Shown: positions 45,181 to 54,659, counted from the stretch's first letter. The stretch: 64,000 nt of DNA from Tepiditoga spiralis (GCF_014701195.1 NZ_AP018712.1:2064501-2128500), one strand, 5' to 3'. The notes: generated by a model not told the origin, from the letters alone. A program made the numbers and translations.

Positions 45181-45208
45181 AAAAAATAATCCCAGCACCC
45201 GCTGGGAT
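45181..45208 (-). terminator. terminator hairpin of the AAA-ATPase gene
   Basis: ATCCCAGCACCCGCTGGGAT (45189-45208) with T residues downstream on the minus strand, overlapping the stop codon. Identical hairpins occur at 56564 and 58187. The group II intron is inserted immediately behind it. Confidence 0.85.
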
Positions 45209-46743
45209 TATATCTTTTCTATTTTGTATTCGTCTATGTTTCTCTTTTCTGAGTTTATGTTTATTCCTACTATATAAATTTCTTTCCCTTTGTATTTTTC
45301 ATAGTACTTCATTTCTTTTATTTGGGTTAAGGCTTTTTCTGCACTTTTATCTATCTTTATTTCCATTATGTATATGATGTCTTCCTCTATTACTATATCG
45401 CTTCTTCCTAAGTTCGTTAATTCTTCTGCTGTTACGTTCAGTCCTGCTGATGCTATTATTGTGTATATCAATGAATGATAGTAACTTTCTTCTTTTTTGT
45501 GCAAGTTGTATGGTATTGCACTTATTATTCTTTTTATTTCTTTTATTATTCCTTCTATGTCTTTTTCTTTTATTGCTTTCCATATCGTTTTATTTATTTC
45601 TTTTATTTTTCCTCTTTCAAGTTCATAGTTTGCTTCTAATATCATCTTTGAAAAACTGTTCTTTACTTCTATGTTTGGATAGTCTAATAGATATTCATAT
45701 TCCATTCCATATTGTTCTTTTCCTTTAAAGGTTAAGTATCCTGATTGTGTAAAGAATATGCTTGCATTTGCTTCTTCTATTTCTCGGGTTGAAAAATCGA
45801 GTTCGCTCACTGGATACTTCACTAAGTCTTCGTATCTTATCTTCTTCCCTTTTATGTATTCATACAAGAATGATGGTGATCCACTTTCAAACCAATAGTT
45901 TTGAAACTTTCTTTCATTAAAAAATCTTAATATTGAAAATGGATTGTATACACTATCTTCTCCATCAAATGAAAATCCATTGTAGTACATCTTTAAGTTT
46001 TTTAATAACTCTTTTTCTTTCATATTCATTTCAAGTGCTGTTTCTTTTATGTGTTCTTTAAAGTTTCTTTCTAACTCTTCTTGTGTGTATCCCAACATCT
46101 GCGCGTATTTTTTATTCAATGATATATCATTTAAGTTGTTCAATGCTGAAAATACTCCTGTTTTTGTGAACTTTGTTATTCCTGTCATAAATACAAACTT
46201 TATGTATTCATCTTTTGATTTTATACTCACATAAAAGTCTTTCAATATTTCTCTATACTTTTCTGCTTTTTCTTTGTTGTTTATATTGTCTAATATTGGT
46301 TTTTCATATTCATCTACTAATATTACTACTCTTTCTTTTTTTGATAGTTTTATTATCAGTTCATTGAATGCAAACTTGTAGTCTGTTTCTGTTATTTCTA
46401 TTCCATTTCGCTTTCCTTCTAATTTTATTATCTTTGTTAAACTTTCTTTCATTCTTTCCACATTATCTGTTGCTACATCTAAAAGGTTTATCCTTATTAC
46501 TGGATATTCTTTGAACTCCCATTTGTCGTATATGTATGTTTCTTTAAATAGGTCTTTTTCTCCTTTAAATAGATAGTAAAGTGTTGATATCGTTAAACTC
46601 TTTCCAAATCTTCTTGGGCGAGATAAAAAGATTGGTGCTTCTGAACTTATTAATTCTAATATATACTTTGTTTTATCTATATATGTATAGTTTCCTTCTT
46701 TTATTTTTTTATAGTCTTGTACTCCTATTGGTAGTTTTTTCAT
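45208..46743 (-). CDS. AAA-ATPase-like/PDDEXK_9 protein, copy 2
   Basis: ATG at 46743 (MKKLPIGVQDYKKI) follows GAGGTG; the upstream in-frame start is rejected. 511 residues: IDKTKYILELI, variant Walker A LSRPRRFGKSLTI near 45, Walker B VVILVDEYEKPIL near 150, FMTGITKFTKTGVFS, a middle helical region, then a PDDEXK_9 nuclease-like end (LNVTAEELTNLGRSDIV, YIMEIKIDKSAEKAL). It is almost identical to the gene at 56583, more distant from that at 10678. The family is widespread, often multi-copy and associated with horizontal transfer; the physiological role is unknown. Confidence 0.88.
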   Translation of the reverse strand: MKKLPIGVQDYKKIKEGNYTYIDKTKYILELISSEAPIFLSRPRRFGKSLTISTLYYLFKGEKDLFKETYIYDKWEFKEYPVIRINLLDVATDNVERMKESLTKIIKLEGKRNGIEITETDYKFAFNELIIKLSKKERVVILVDEYEKPILDNINNKEKAEKYREILKDFYVSIKSKDEYIKFVFMTGITKFTKTGVFSALNNLNDISLNKKYAQMLGYTQEELERNFKEHIKETALEMNMKEKELLKNLKMYYNGFSFDGEDSVYNPFSILRFFNERKFQNYWFESGSPSFLYEYIKGKKIRYEDLVKYPVSELDFSTREIEEANASIFFTQSGYLTFKGKEQYGMEYEYLLDYPNIEVKNSFSKMILEANYELERGKIKEINKTIWKAIKEKDIEGIIKEIKRIISAIPYNLHKKEESYYHSLIYTIIASAGLNVTAEELTNLGRSDIVIEEDIIYIMEIKIDKSAEKALTQIKEMKYYEKYKGKEIYIVGININSEKRNIDEYKIEKI

Positions 46744-46904
46744 TTTTATCACCTCTAATTTCATTATACCATATGTTCTCATCACTTTCTTATGAAGCTA
46801 TATGATTTTTTATTGTTTTAGGAAAAAAATATTTATTTTATTTTCTGTCCTCTCACATCACCGTAAGTGCCGTTTGATATATAGCGGTTCATTATGTAAT
46901 ATAA

Positions 46905-47050
46905 CATTTCATAATTTTTTTCCTATGTTTATCAGTACTTTCATTACTTTATCTATTTTTGAATCATTTATTGTTACTTCGTTTTTTTCAAACCTGGTCC
47001 ATTTTTCAATTGTATTCCTGCCTTACTTTTTTTATACTTTAAACAATTGT
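46905..47050 (-). mobile_element. IS21-like left-end remnant
   Basis: On the minus strand TTTAAAGTATAAAAAAAGTA, then GCAGGAATACAATTGAAAAATG, matches the left end of the IS21-family element at 12821. The attached fragment (decoding to ITSNDSKIDKV-like sequence and TCATAATTTTTTTCCTATG on the plus strand) recurs at 55945-56025. No transposase remains. Confidence 0.6.
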
Positions 47051-47164
47051 TTTAACTACTAGAAAATTGGTTAGAAGCATTTATTATATGATTAAAAACA
47101 TTATCCCTTATAATCCTAATGTAATATCTAATAATTTATTATTAATTTAATAATTTTAATTTTT

Positions 47165-47275
47165 GTACGCTGTGCATAATGTTTTTTTACTTTTTTTATT
47201 CTTATTCCTTTTTGTTTTACTTCTCTGTTAATTATTATTGTTTTTTTTATTTTCCTCTTGACTTAATACCAGAGA
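47165..47275 (+). mobile_element. IS110 right-end remnant
   Basis: TGTACGCTGTGCATAATG and later CCTCTTGACTTAATACCAGA followed by GACT match the right end of the IS110 element (41590-41694). No transposase is attached. Confidence 0.6.
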
Positions 47276-47294
47276 CTTTCTTTTTATTCTTACT

Positions 47295-47365
47295 TATATA
47301 GCAAAAGTGTTCCCTGTTCTTTTATGGCACTTTTTTATTTCATGTCTATTTCCCAGGGAAAACTT
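47295..47365 (-). mobile_element. IS3 left-end remnant
   Basis: AAAAGTGTTCCCTGTTCTTT, then GGCACTTTTTTATTTCATGT and CCAGGGAAAAC match the left end of the IS3 remnant at 35455-35515. Between here and 47632 there is only AT-rich DNA with no supported gene. Confidence 0.6.
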
Positions 47366-47632
47366 CAGATATGCCTCCTCAAAATTACCAAGCTCCATAA
47401 TTATTATCTAATAATTCTGAGCCATCATTAATTTTTTTAATATTTTTAGGTCTTTTAATAATTTTAATTTTTTCCATATATAAAATGTTATTTTATAATT
47501 ACAAAAATATTATATCAAAAAAATCAACTTTTTTACTGAAAAAATAATATTTCTTGATTATTTTATATTTTTTATATTATTTGTTGTTTATTAATCAAAA
47601 AATGTGAAATTTTACCCGTTATTTGTATTTTT

Positions 47633-48370
47633 TTATTCCCATTTATAATTTATATTTTCAATATCTACCAAAGATCCCCATTTTATAATTTCTAAAAATA
47701 ATTTTCTAAATTTATTTTCTACAATATCATAATTTCTTTTATTCATTATTCCAGGATTATTTTGTTGATCATTTATAGGTAGATCACTAACAACACATAA
47801 TGAACCTGTAGGAATTTTTTTATCTAATCCAACTCCAAATATAGCTGCTGTTTCCATTTCAATACCTATTACATTATATTGCACTACTTTTTTCAAATAT
47901 TCAATATTTTCTTTAAATCTAGCAGCAGTAGTAAATACAATGCCTTCAACTATTGTTAATTTTGATTCTAAATAAGAACTCAAACTTTTAAATAATTTAA
48001 TATTTGCCATTGCTGGAATTTGATCTGGAAGATAATATTTGGTTACTCCGTCACCTTTGATTCCAGCAATAATATTTACAACATCACCTATTTTTAATGT
48101 ATTTGTTAGTGCACCAACAGTTCCAATACGTAATAATACATCAATATTAAAGTTTATTAAAAATTCTGAATTTGATGCTGCATTTGAAGCACCAGAACCA
48201 GTTATAACATAAAATTCACATATATCCTTATATTTTATCCTTAGAATTTTTTGATAATCATAATATAGGGTAAATTCTTTAATTTCATAATTTAAGTCTG
48301 AATTAAACAATTTTATAACGTTTTTATACCAACTAGTGTTTTCTAAAACAATTCCATATTTAATTTTCAT
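47633..48370 (-). CDS. nucleoside phosphorylase family protein
   Basis: ATG at 48370 follows GAGGTGAC. 245 residues of the PNP/UDP phosphorylase fold: YVITGSGASNAASNSEF (phosphate site), VLLRIGTVGALTNTLKIGDVV, and the base/ribose-binding VIGIEMETAAIFGVG with SLCVVSDLP near the C-terminus. It should split a nucleoside with phosphate to base plus ribose 1-phosphate, probably uridine or a purine nucleoside. It lies 180 bp downstream of the peptide-modification cluster on the same strand; whether it belongs to it or is a passenger cannot be told. Confidence 0.85.
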   Translation of the reverse strand: MKIKYGIVLENTSWYKNVIKLFNSDLNYEIKEFTLYYDYQKILRIKYKDICEFYVITGSGASNAASNSEFLINFNIDVLLRIGTVGALTNTLKIGDVVNIIAGIKGDGVTKYYLPDQIPAMANIKLFKSLSSYLESKLTIVEGIVFTTAARFKENIEYLKKVVQYNVIGIEMETAAIFGVGLDKKIPTGSLCVVSDLPINDQQNNPGIMNKRNYDIVENKFRKLFLEIIKWGSLVDIENINYKWE

Positions 48371-48550
48371 AATGTCACCTCTCATGTATATTTTTTTATA
48401 TAACTATAGAGTTAACCAAATCCAAATTCTTGTATAAAATCTACTTAACTCTAAAATACAAATTAATTACCCCAAAAATTAGAAATGCTTTCTTACATAA
48501 AAATGTTATTTTTATTATAATAATGGGTTGATTTTATCTACAATAGTAAA

Positions 48551-49057
48551 TTAATTTATTAATGATTTTTTATATAATTTGGTTATAATCTTTTGTAAAA
48601 AAAATATTATATTATTTTTTATTTTTTGATACAAATTTATATATTGTTTTTTTGTAATTTTTAATTTTGATAACACTACCATAATTATATTTAATAAGCA
48701 ATTCCTACTATTTTCCATATCTAAATAATAAGAATCATAAAAAATCTTTTTTACTTTTCCAACTAAATCCTTTTTATATGTTGCCCAATCATAATGTAAT
48801 CCATTATCTCCTTTTGTAACAATTTGATTTTCACTACAAAAAATTATTCTGTGGCATACTAACTCTCCTGTATCAAATATAATTACACAAATATCTCCTA
48901 TTTTTAAATCACTCATTCTGCAATTTGATACAATTAATTTAACTTTTCCAACAATAAAAGGATTCATGCTTGTAGTATTCTCATCTGAAAAAACAGTAAT
49001 ATCTTTATTATTAATAATATTTTTTATAAAATAGCTATAATTCACTCTCAATCTCAA
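48551..49057 (-). CDS. signal-peptidase-like S26 protein
   Basis: Start is a TTG (49057 or 49051) near GAGGAG; exact choice uncertain. About 168 residues. The S26 catalytic Ser is in TTSMNPFIVG (SMxP motif), followed by LKIGDICVIIF, ELVCHRII, where the usual Lys is His as in SipW/ER-type enzymes, and QIVTKGDNGLHYD. The C-terminus is hydrophobic and basic and may be membrane-associated. Signal-peptidase-like proteins of this type recur in radical SAM peptide clusters and may process the product during export. Confidence 0.75.
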   Translation of the reverse strand: MRLRVNYSYFIKNIINNKDITVFSDENTTSMNPFIVGKVKLIVSNCRMSDLKIGDICVIIFDTGELVCHRIIFCSENQIVTKGDNGLHYDWATYKKDLVGKVKKIFYDSYYLDMENSRNCLLNIIMVVLSKLKITKKQYINLYQKIKNNIIFFLQKIITKLYKKSLIN

Positions 49058-49123
49058 TACTCCTCACGCAATAATTTGAAATTTTATCATTTTTTATTAA
49101 AAAACTTTCTAAAAACTCTAAAA

Positions 49124-49285
49124 TCATTTATCTTTTATCTTTTCTAAAATTTCTCTAAATATTACAATAGAACCTATAATTTGTTTAATATCCATTATTA
49201 TTTCATTGTTATTCTTTAATAGAATAGCTTTTTTATCTTTTTCATCAAATTTTATTATCATATCAAGATTTTTATATTCCAACAT
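49124..49285 (-). CDS. 53-residue protein in the peptide cluster
   Basis: ATG at 49285 follows GGAGTAGGTGATA and overlaps the end of the nitroreductase gene by 14 bp, a coupled arrangement. MLEYKNLDMIIKFDEKDKKA continues with ILLKNNNEI and a helix REILEKIKDK. The strand-strand-helix pattern recalls a shortened PqqD-like peptide chaperone, but the similarity is weak. The coupling is the best evidence that it is real. Confidence 0.5.
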   Translation of the reverse strand: MLEYKNLDMIIKFDEKDKKAILLKNNNEIIMDIKQIIGSIVIFREILEKIKDK

Positions 49286-49760
49286 TATCACCTACTCCTA
49301 AACATAATATACACCACGGATTATAGCCTTTTTCTAATTTTAAATATTTTATTATTATATTCTTCCTAATAGAACCAATAAAACATGTTCCCAATTCTAT
49401 TTCATGAGCAGCCATAATAATATTCTGAGCAGCAACAACTGAATTTTGACAACTAAATGTACTTACATATTCTCCACTATACTTACTTTCAATAATTGAA
49501 TCATCACATCCAATTAAAAAAATATGTGGAGCCTCCAAAACATGCTTTTGATAATAAGTTCCTTTATAACAAATATGTTTTTCTTCAATATTGTTTATTT
49601 CTTTTATAAAAACACATTTTAATCCGCCTGAAACAGGGCCACTAAACCCTATATCAATTAATATGTTAATCATCTCTTGGCTTAGTTTGAAATTTAAATA
49701 ATTTCTAATACTTTTTCTTGAATAAAATTTATTCCTTACATCATATAAATTGTTCCACAT
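49272..49760 (-). CDS. nitroreductase-family flavoprotein
   Basis: 162 residues, start after GAAGGG, overlapping the permease gene by 25 bp. RKSIRNYLNFKLSQEMINIL is the family FMN-binding start. SGPVSGGLKCVFI, NSVVAAQNIIMAAHEIELGTCFIGSIRK and YNPWCILCLGVGD are typical later segments. It should bind FMN and reduce or dehydrogenate a substrate. In ribosomal peptide clusters, relatives oxidise azolines or reduce dehydro-residues, so it may be a tailoring enzyme here. It is short for the family. Confidence 0.82.
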   Translation of the reverse strand: MWNNLYDVRNKFYSRKSIRNYLNFKLSQEMINILIDIGFSGPVSGGLKCVFIKEINNIEEKHICYKGTYYQKHVLEAPHIFLIGCDDSIIESKYSGEYVSTFSCQNSVVAAQNIIMAAHEIELGTCFIGSIRKNIIIKYLKLEKGYNPWCILCLGVGDNVGI

Positions 49761-50557
49761 TTTTCAACCCTTCTTTTTAATAGTTTAAAAATAATAACAG
49801 ATACAATCATCAAAATAATTATAAAAAATAAAACCAAAATTAATTCCTCAATTGGTTCAAATATAGTATTACTTTTTAAAATAGAATATCTAATCAAATC
49901 AAACACATAAGTTGTTGGTAAAATTTTTGAAATTATCTGTATTTTAGGAGGTAAAACTGAAATTGGAAACGTAATACCGCTTAATAACGGTATAACTCCA
50001 GTTATTAAAAACACAAAAGAATCCACTTGTTTTATGCTAAGAGTAATACTACACATAATTATTCCACCACAAATTGAAGTAGCCAATAATAAAAGTACAG
50101 ATAAAATAAATAATGGTAAATTATAGACATTAAAATTTATATTTAAGTATATAAATATAAATTTTAATATTATTGCTGAACTGATAGTATATAATAGTGC
50201 TTTTATAAAACTAAAAAATATCCAGCCTAATATTAAATTAATTTTTTTTATTGGAGTAATCCAAATTTGTTCTAAAGTTCCCATCCACATTTCTTTAGAT
50301 AATTGATATCCTGTTTGTTCTTGTATTGAATTAAATATAGAAAAAACAATTCCTATACTAATAAAAACAAAATAATTTTTTGTTCCCGTTGATTTTTCAA
50401 AACTTTGAATATGATTAGAAGACATTAAATATATTGACAAAAATATTGCTGGCAACATATTAATTACTGGTAATATTATTTCAAATATAAATTGCATTGG
50501 ATATCTAATAAGAAAAAGTAATTCTTTTTTTAAAAAAATATAAATTTTACTAAACAT
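49736..50557 (-). CDS. ABC-2 type permease B
   Basis: ATG at 50557 overlaps the preceding stop (ATGTTTAG). About 273 residues, six hydrophobic segments (LPVINMLPAIFLSIYLM, YFVFISIGIVFSIFN, LPLFILSVLLLLATSICGGI, VFLITGVIPLLSGITFPISVLP). The cytoplasmic patch MWMGTLEQIWITPIKKIN LILGW is typical of ABC-2 exporters. It forms the channel together with permease A and the ATPase encoded before it. The probable cargo is the modified peptide of this cluster. Confidence 0.85.
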   Translation of the reverse strand: MFSKIYIFLKKELLFLIRYPMQFIFEIILPVINMLPAIFLSIYLMSSNHIQSFEKSTGTKNYFVFISIGIVFSIFNSIQEQTGYQLSKEMWMGTLEQIWITPIKKINLILGWIFFSFIKALLYTISSAIILKFIFIYLNINFNVYNLPLFILSVLLLLATSICGGIIMCSITLSIKQVDSFVFLITGVIPLLSGITFPISVLPPKIQIISKILPTTYVFDLIRYSILKSNTIFEPIEELILVLFFIIILMIVSVIIFKLLKRRVEKCGTIYMM

Positions 50558-51317
50558 ATAAACCATCCCCATTTTTCAACACTCTTTTTCTAAAATAATA
50601 AAATATGAAAATAGCAATTATGTTTAATATTAAACCATAAACCCCTATATAAATTAAATCATTAGAAATCTCTGAAAATGTTGGTGAATCAATTATGGCT
50701 TGTCTAAATATATAAATCATTTTTTCAAAAACTATAAATTTACTTATTCCTCCTAACTTATATGGAAGAAATTTTATTGGTTGACTTATACCACTAAAAA
50801 TAAATAGCAAACCAACTAAAACCTGTAAAAATGCAAATATTTCTTTAAATTTAATTACCATACCAGATATTATATATGCAAAACCAAAAATAGCTGGAAT
50901 ACTAATTATTGGAATAATAAATATTATTAAAAAATTAATATGACAATTAAAAATATATTTAATCAATAGTACTCCAATAGACAAAGTTAAACTATTAATT
51001 CCAAGCGTAATTAAACTTTTTCCTATCATTATAAAAATTAAATTTGTAGGCGATAAAAATATTTGTTCTAATGTTCCTATTTCTTGTTCCTTTCTAAGCG
51101 ACAAACCAATAACCCACAATGCTTGGGATATATACATCCAAAATACTCCACCAGACAACATCCACAAATATTGCTGTTGTTCAACATTGTATGTTTTAGT
51201 AATATAAAATAATGGCAATAAGAAAAAAAGAGTGGCAATTATAGTATAAAATAAATTCAAAGGATATCTTTTTAAAATAAGAAATTCTGACTTTGCTGCT
51301 ATCAATATATGTTTCAT
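50550..51317 (-). CDS. ABC-2 type permease A
   Basis: ATG at 51317 lies nine bases after AAGGAG; the TTG upstream is less well spaced. About 255 residues, six hydrophobic segments. KEQEIGTLEQIFLSPTNLIFI is the ABC-2 cytoplasmic patch that is also present in permease B, so the two permeases form a heterodimer. It starts 17 bp after the ATPase gene. Confidence 0.85.
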   Translation of the reverse strand: MKHILIAAKSEFLILKRYPLNLFYTIIATLFFLLPLFYITKTYNVEQQQYLWMLSGGVFWMYISQALWVIGLSLRKEQEIGTLEQIFLSPTNLIFIMIGKSLITLGINSLTLSIGVLLIKYIFNCHINFLIIFIIPIISIPAIFGFAYIISGMVIKFKEIFAFLQVLVGLLFIFSGISQPIKFLPYKLGGISKFIVFEKMIYIFRQAIIDSPTFSEISNDLIYIGVYGLILNIIAIFIFYYFRKRVLKNGDGLYV

Positions 51318-51333
51318 AATGAACAACTCCTTC

Positions 51334-52284
51334 TTAAAAATAATTGGAAACTATATCCTCCAAAGTAATTCCTTTTACTTCTAAATAAAGTAACTTACCT
51401 TGAGAACTCAATAAATCAATGATTTGTTCTACATATAAACTACTAGTTTTTACTCGATATGAAAAAGAATTATCAACAATTAATTCTTTTATTACACCTA
51501 TATTTGAAATTTTCTTTTTTAAATTATATTCTATTTTAGATTTTAATTTAAATTCTATTATTTCTTCCATTTTATTTCTTTTTTTTAAATAATCAATTGT
51601 TCCTTCTTCAATAATGCTTCCACCTTTTAATATACCAACTCTAGAACATAGTTCCTCAGCTTCATGTAAATAATGAGTCGTTAATAATATTGTTAAATTT
51701 AAATCTTCATTTAGTTTTTTTAATAAATTTCTATACTCAAATGCTACTTGTATATCTAAGCCAACTGTTGGTTCATCTAAAATTAAAACTTCAGGATCAC
51801 TTATTAAAGATTTAGCTATTAATAATCTTTGTTTCATTCCTTTAGAATAAGTTTCAACTAAATTTTTCTTATATTTACTCAATCCCACATAATCTAAATA
51901 TAATTGTATATTTTCTTTAAGTTTTTTCTTTGGTACATTATATAAAGTACCAAAAAATTCTAAGTTTTCCTCGGCCGAAAGCTTCCAATATAGCGATCTA
52001 TCACCTCCCATAACAACTCCCAATTTAGATTTAATTTCTTTTTCAGATTCATTATAAGTCATTTTAAATAATTCAACAGTCCCATTATCTGGTACTAAAA
52101 TACCTGTAATTATTCTAATTAAGGTAGTTTTTCCTGCTCCATTTAATCCAAGTAATCCATAAACTTCTCCTTTTTTTATTTTAATATTTAAATTTTTTAG
52201 CACATTATTTCTTTTCACAGTTTTAAACCATTTTTTTTTAATATAAGATTTATGAATATTCTTACAACTAATTATATCTTCCAT
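51334..52284 (-). CDS. ABC exporter ATP-binding protein
   Basis: 316 residues. Walker A GLLGLNGAGKTTLIRI near 46, signature VETYSKGMKQRLLIAKSL, Walker B VLILDEPTVGLDIQ and switch His TTHYLHEAEEL. The C-terminal 90 residues are the DUF4162-like tail of ABC-2 exporters. It drives the two permeases encoded after it. The 272 bp before its start (52285-52555) are AT-rich and hold no supported gene, so it may have its own promoter. Confidence 0.93.
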   Translation of the reverse strand: MEDIISCKNIHKSYIKKKWFKTVKRNNVLKNLNIKIKKGEVYGLLGLNGAGKTTLIRIITGILVPDNGTVELFKMTYNESEKEIKSKLGVVMGGDRSLYWKLSAEENLEFFGTLYNVPKKKLKENIQLYLDYVGLSKYKKNLVETYSKGMKQRLLIAKSLISDPEVLILDEPTVGLDIQVAFEYRNLLKKLNEDLNLTILLTTHYLHEAEELCSRVGILKGGSIIEEGTIDYLKKRNKMEEIIEFKLKSKIEYNLKKKISNIGVIKELIVDNSFSYRVKTSSLYVEQIIDLLSSQGKLLYLEVKGITLEDIVSNYF

Positions 52285-52555
52285 TTTTCCCTCCTAAAAT
52301 AGCTATAGTATCTTTTTCTAAATTTAATTTATAAAACTATTTATTTAAAGTAACTACAAGAAAATATTTCTCTACAACAGTTATAATTTTTTATCCAATG
52401 TCCATTTCATTAAAAAATATTATGAATAGTTGCGAGTAGTTATTATCAAAATTTTTGTGTAACCCATCATTTATTAGTATAACCTTAATAAATAAATTAA
52501 TATTTTATTTAAAATTTAACTCTATATATTTATAGAAAATTATATATTATACAAA

Positions 52556-53389
52556 TCAAAACTTTTTTATGGTTTCATTTATTTGCATTCTAAAACTTTC
52601 ATCATTTTCATATATTTCAGCCAAACACCCTGAATCTTTACTACACATTCTTAACATTGGATTATTTTTCCAAATTTTAACTAAATTATCTTTAAATATA
52701 TTACCTAATTTTATTTTAAATTCTCCACAAGGTTGTATATCTCCATTAACTGCTATTGCAAAAAAATAACCACATCTTTTATTATTTTTTTCTATTTTAA
52801 TTTTTTTACTTATATTTAACTCTTTTTCAATTAAAGCAGCCCTACCTACTAACATTTGTTTTCTTATAATGTGTGGTATATTTTCACGTTTTAATTCCTC
52901 ATGTAATTTTTTTATCGATATTTTATTTTCAGTTGTCATAACTGAAGCTACAGAGATTCCAATATTGCTTTGTTTTATCAATTCTATATTCTTTTTAATA
53001 GTGTTATATACGTTTTTTCCCATTATTTTATCATTTACATTTGCTTGATTTCCATGTAAACTAATTTGAATCCACTTAACTTTCAATTTTTCAAGTTTTT
53101 TAATATTATATGAATTAATAAGAGTTCCATTAGTTGATATAGTAACTTCAAGATTCTTTTTTCTAAGCTCTTTGATAATATCAAAAAACATAGGATGACT
53201 CATCGGTTCTCCACCACTTAATGAAACATATAAACATCCAACTTCTTTTATTTTTTTTGCAACTTCTTTTATTTTTATAGTATTTAAATTTTCAAAATCC
53301 TTATAATGCTCAGAATTCATACTACAAAATGAGCATTTTAAATTACAATAATTCGTTATATTCCATTCGCAACTAACAGGTTGTTTCAT
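52556..53389 (-). CDS. radical SAM enzyme with short SPASM-like tail
   Basis: 277 residues. Cluster motif ITNYCNLKCSFC near residue 12, then VSLSGGEPMSHPMFF, VTISTNGTLIN and IQISLHGNQANVND. The C-terminus has CGYFFAIAVNGDIQPCGEF and later CSKDSGC, enough for one auxiliary cluster. It overlaps the previous radical SAM gene by 17 bp, so the two are made together. One may install the cross-link and the other a second modification, or act as partner. It lacks an N-terminal recognition domain and so may depend on the PqqD-like protein. Confidence 0.88.
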   Translation of the reverse strand: MKQPVSCEWNITNYCNLKCSFCSMNSEHYKDFENLNTIKIKEVAKKIKEVGCLYVSLSGGEPMSHPMFFDIIKELRKKNLEVTISTNGTLINSYNIKKLEKLKVKWIQISLHGNQANVNDKIMGKNVYNTIKKNIELIKQSNIGISVASVMTTENKISIKKLHEELKRENIPHIIRKQMLVGRAALIEKELNISKKIKIEKNNKRCGYFFAIAVNGDIQPCGEFKIKLGNIFKDNLVKIWKNNPMLRMCSKDSGCLAEIYENDESFRMQINETIKKF

Positions 53390-54425
53390 TTAAATTTACT
53401 CCTTTCCAGCATAATGGGTCAGATGCATTTATATCTCCAGTCGAAAGATAGGCACTAGCTCTACACCCCCCTTTACAATCATCCAATAAATCACAATAAT
53501 TACATTTACCATTTAATTTTATATCTTTTCTCCATATGGAAAAGCCATCACTTTTACTCCAAATATTTTTTAAAGTATTTTCTCTAATATTTCCACATAT
53601 CCATTTTTCATCAGTTAGAATACCACAAGCTGTAACATCACCAAAAGGATTAATATTTACATTACACGTTCCAGCACCACAATTATTGGTTAAAAATAAA
53701 CTTTTATTAGTCTTAATTTGTTTTGTTCCAATTATGCTCGGAACAAAACAAGGTAATATCAAATTGAATTTATTTTGAACTACAAGAGGATGGTTATAAA
53801 GTTTTTCAATTATTTCTTTTATCTTATTTGGACTAATAAATAGCTCTTTTAAATTATTAATTGCATTTCCTTGTGGTAATAAAAATTGCAATCTCATGTT
53901 TTTTACTCCAATACTATTAAGAAAATTAATTAATTTATAAATATCTTCAATATTTTTTTTATATACTAAAGTAGCTACTGAAACTGGTATCTTAACTCTT
54001 ACTAAATGTTTAATTGCTTCTATAGTTCTAGAAAATGTGTTTTTGCCTCTAATATACTCATGATTCTTTTCATTAACTCCATCTAGGCTAATTTGAATTC
54101 CCTGTATTCCTATATTTTTCATTTTTTTAGAAGTGATTTTATCTATATATAAGCCATTTGTTGCTACAGTTGTGATAATATTTTTTTTGCATATATATTC
54201 TGCCAATTCAAAAAAATCTTTTCTAATCATTGGTTCTCCACCAGCAAATTGAAAAGATATGACCTTTAAATCTGATAATTCGTCAAACATTTTTTTAGCC
54301 TCTAGTGTTGTAAGTTCATTATTCTTTTTATTATTGCTTCCAAAACAACAATGTAAACAGTTTAAATTACATTTATAAGTAGCATCCCAACAAACAAATA
54401 ATGGACTAGAAAAAATTTTATTCAT
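53373..54425 (-). CDS. radical SAM/SPASM peptide-modifying enzyme
   Basis: ATG at 54425 (MNKIFSSPLFVCWDATY) follows AAGAAGG; a longer frame to 54491 is the shifted reading of the PqqD gene and is rejected. 350 residues. TYKCNLNCLHCC binds the catalytic cluster, followed by FQFAGGEPMIRKDF, TTVATNGLYID and IQISLDGVNEKNH. The SPASM part has CGAGTCNVNINPFGDVTACG and CNYCDLLDDCKGGCRASAY...PLCW, giving two auxiliary clusters. It probably forms sulfur-to-carbon bonds at the Cys residues of the small peptide encoded 400 bp upstream. The start overlaps the PqqD frame end. Confidence 0.9.
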   Translation of the reverse strand: MNKIFSSPLFVCWDATYKCNLNCLHCCFGSNNKKNNELTTLEAKKMFDELSDLKVISFQFAGGEPMIRKDFFELAEYICKKNIITTVATNGLYIDKITSKKMKNIGIQGIQISLDGVNEKNHEYIRGKNTFSRTIEAIKHLVRVKIPVSVATLVYKKNIEDIYKLINFLNSIGVKNMRLQFLLPQGNAINNLKELFISPNKIKEIIEKLYNHPLVVQNKFNLILPCFVPSIIGTKQIKTNKSLFLTNNCGAGTCNVNINPFGDVTACGILTDEKWICGNIRENTLKNIWSKSDGFSIWRKDIKLNGKCNYCDLLDDCKGGCRASAYLSTGDINASDPLCWKGVNLNETTC

Positions 54426-54659
54426 ATAAAATACCTTCTTTTTGAAATTTAAAAATAAATTCATAAAAAAATTGTTTAATTTCTTCCTCATTGGTATCTG
54501 GATATATATACTTTAAATCCTCTATAATTTTTTTTCCGTTTTATTTAAACGTTTTATTATTTCGTTAGCAGATTCATTTAACTCAATCAATATTCCCTTT
54601 TCTGTATCAAAAATAACAGCATCATCTTCTCTATAAATTAAGTTATCCTTTAATTTCAT
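54418..54659 (-). pseudogene. PqqD-like peptide carrier with one-base frameshift
   Basis: From ATG 54659 (after GGAGGG) the frame reads NLIYREDDAVIFDTEKGILI, then ELNESANEIIKRLNKTEKK, a clear PqqD/RRE strand-strand-helix. It stops at TAG 54522 because an A tract after ACGG has eight As. One extra A restores IIEDLKYIYPDTNEEEIKQF and FQKEGILYE, stopping at 54418. PqqD-like proteins deliver precursor peptides to radical SAM enzymes. The shift is in a homopolymer, so sequencing error, phase variation or slippage are all possible. Confidence 0.7.

Noticed and set aside
44115-45377. Plus-strand ORFs of 66-165 codons over the IS256 and group II intron
   Set aside because: They are shadows of the minus-strand transposase, the intron RNA and the AAA-ATPase gene.
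52285-52555. A further small gene or precursor peptide before the ABC ATPase
   Set aside because: No frame with a good ribosome site and plausible composition on either strand.
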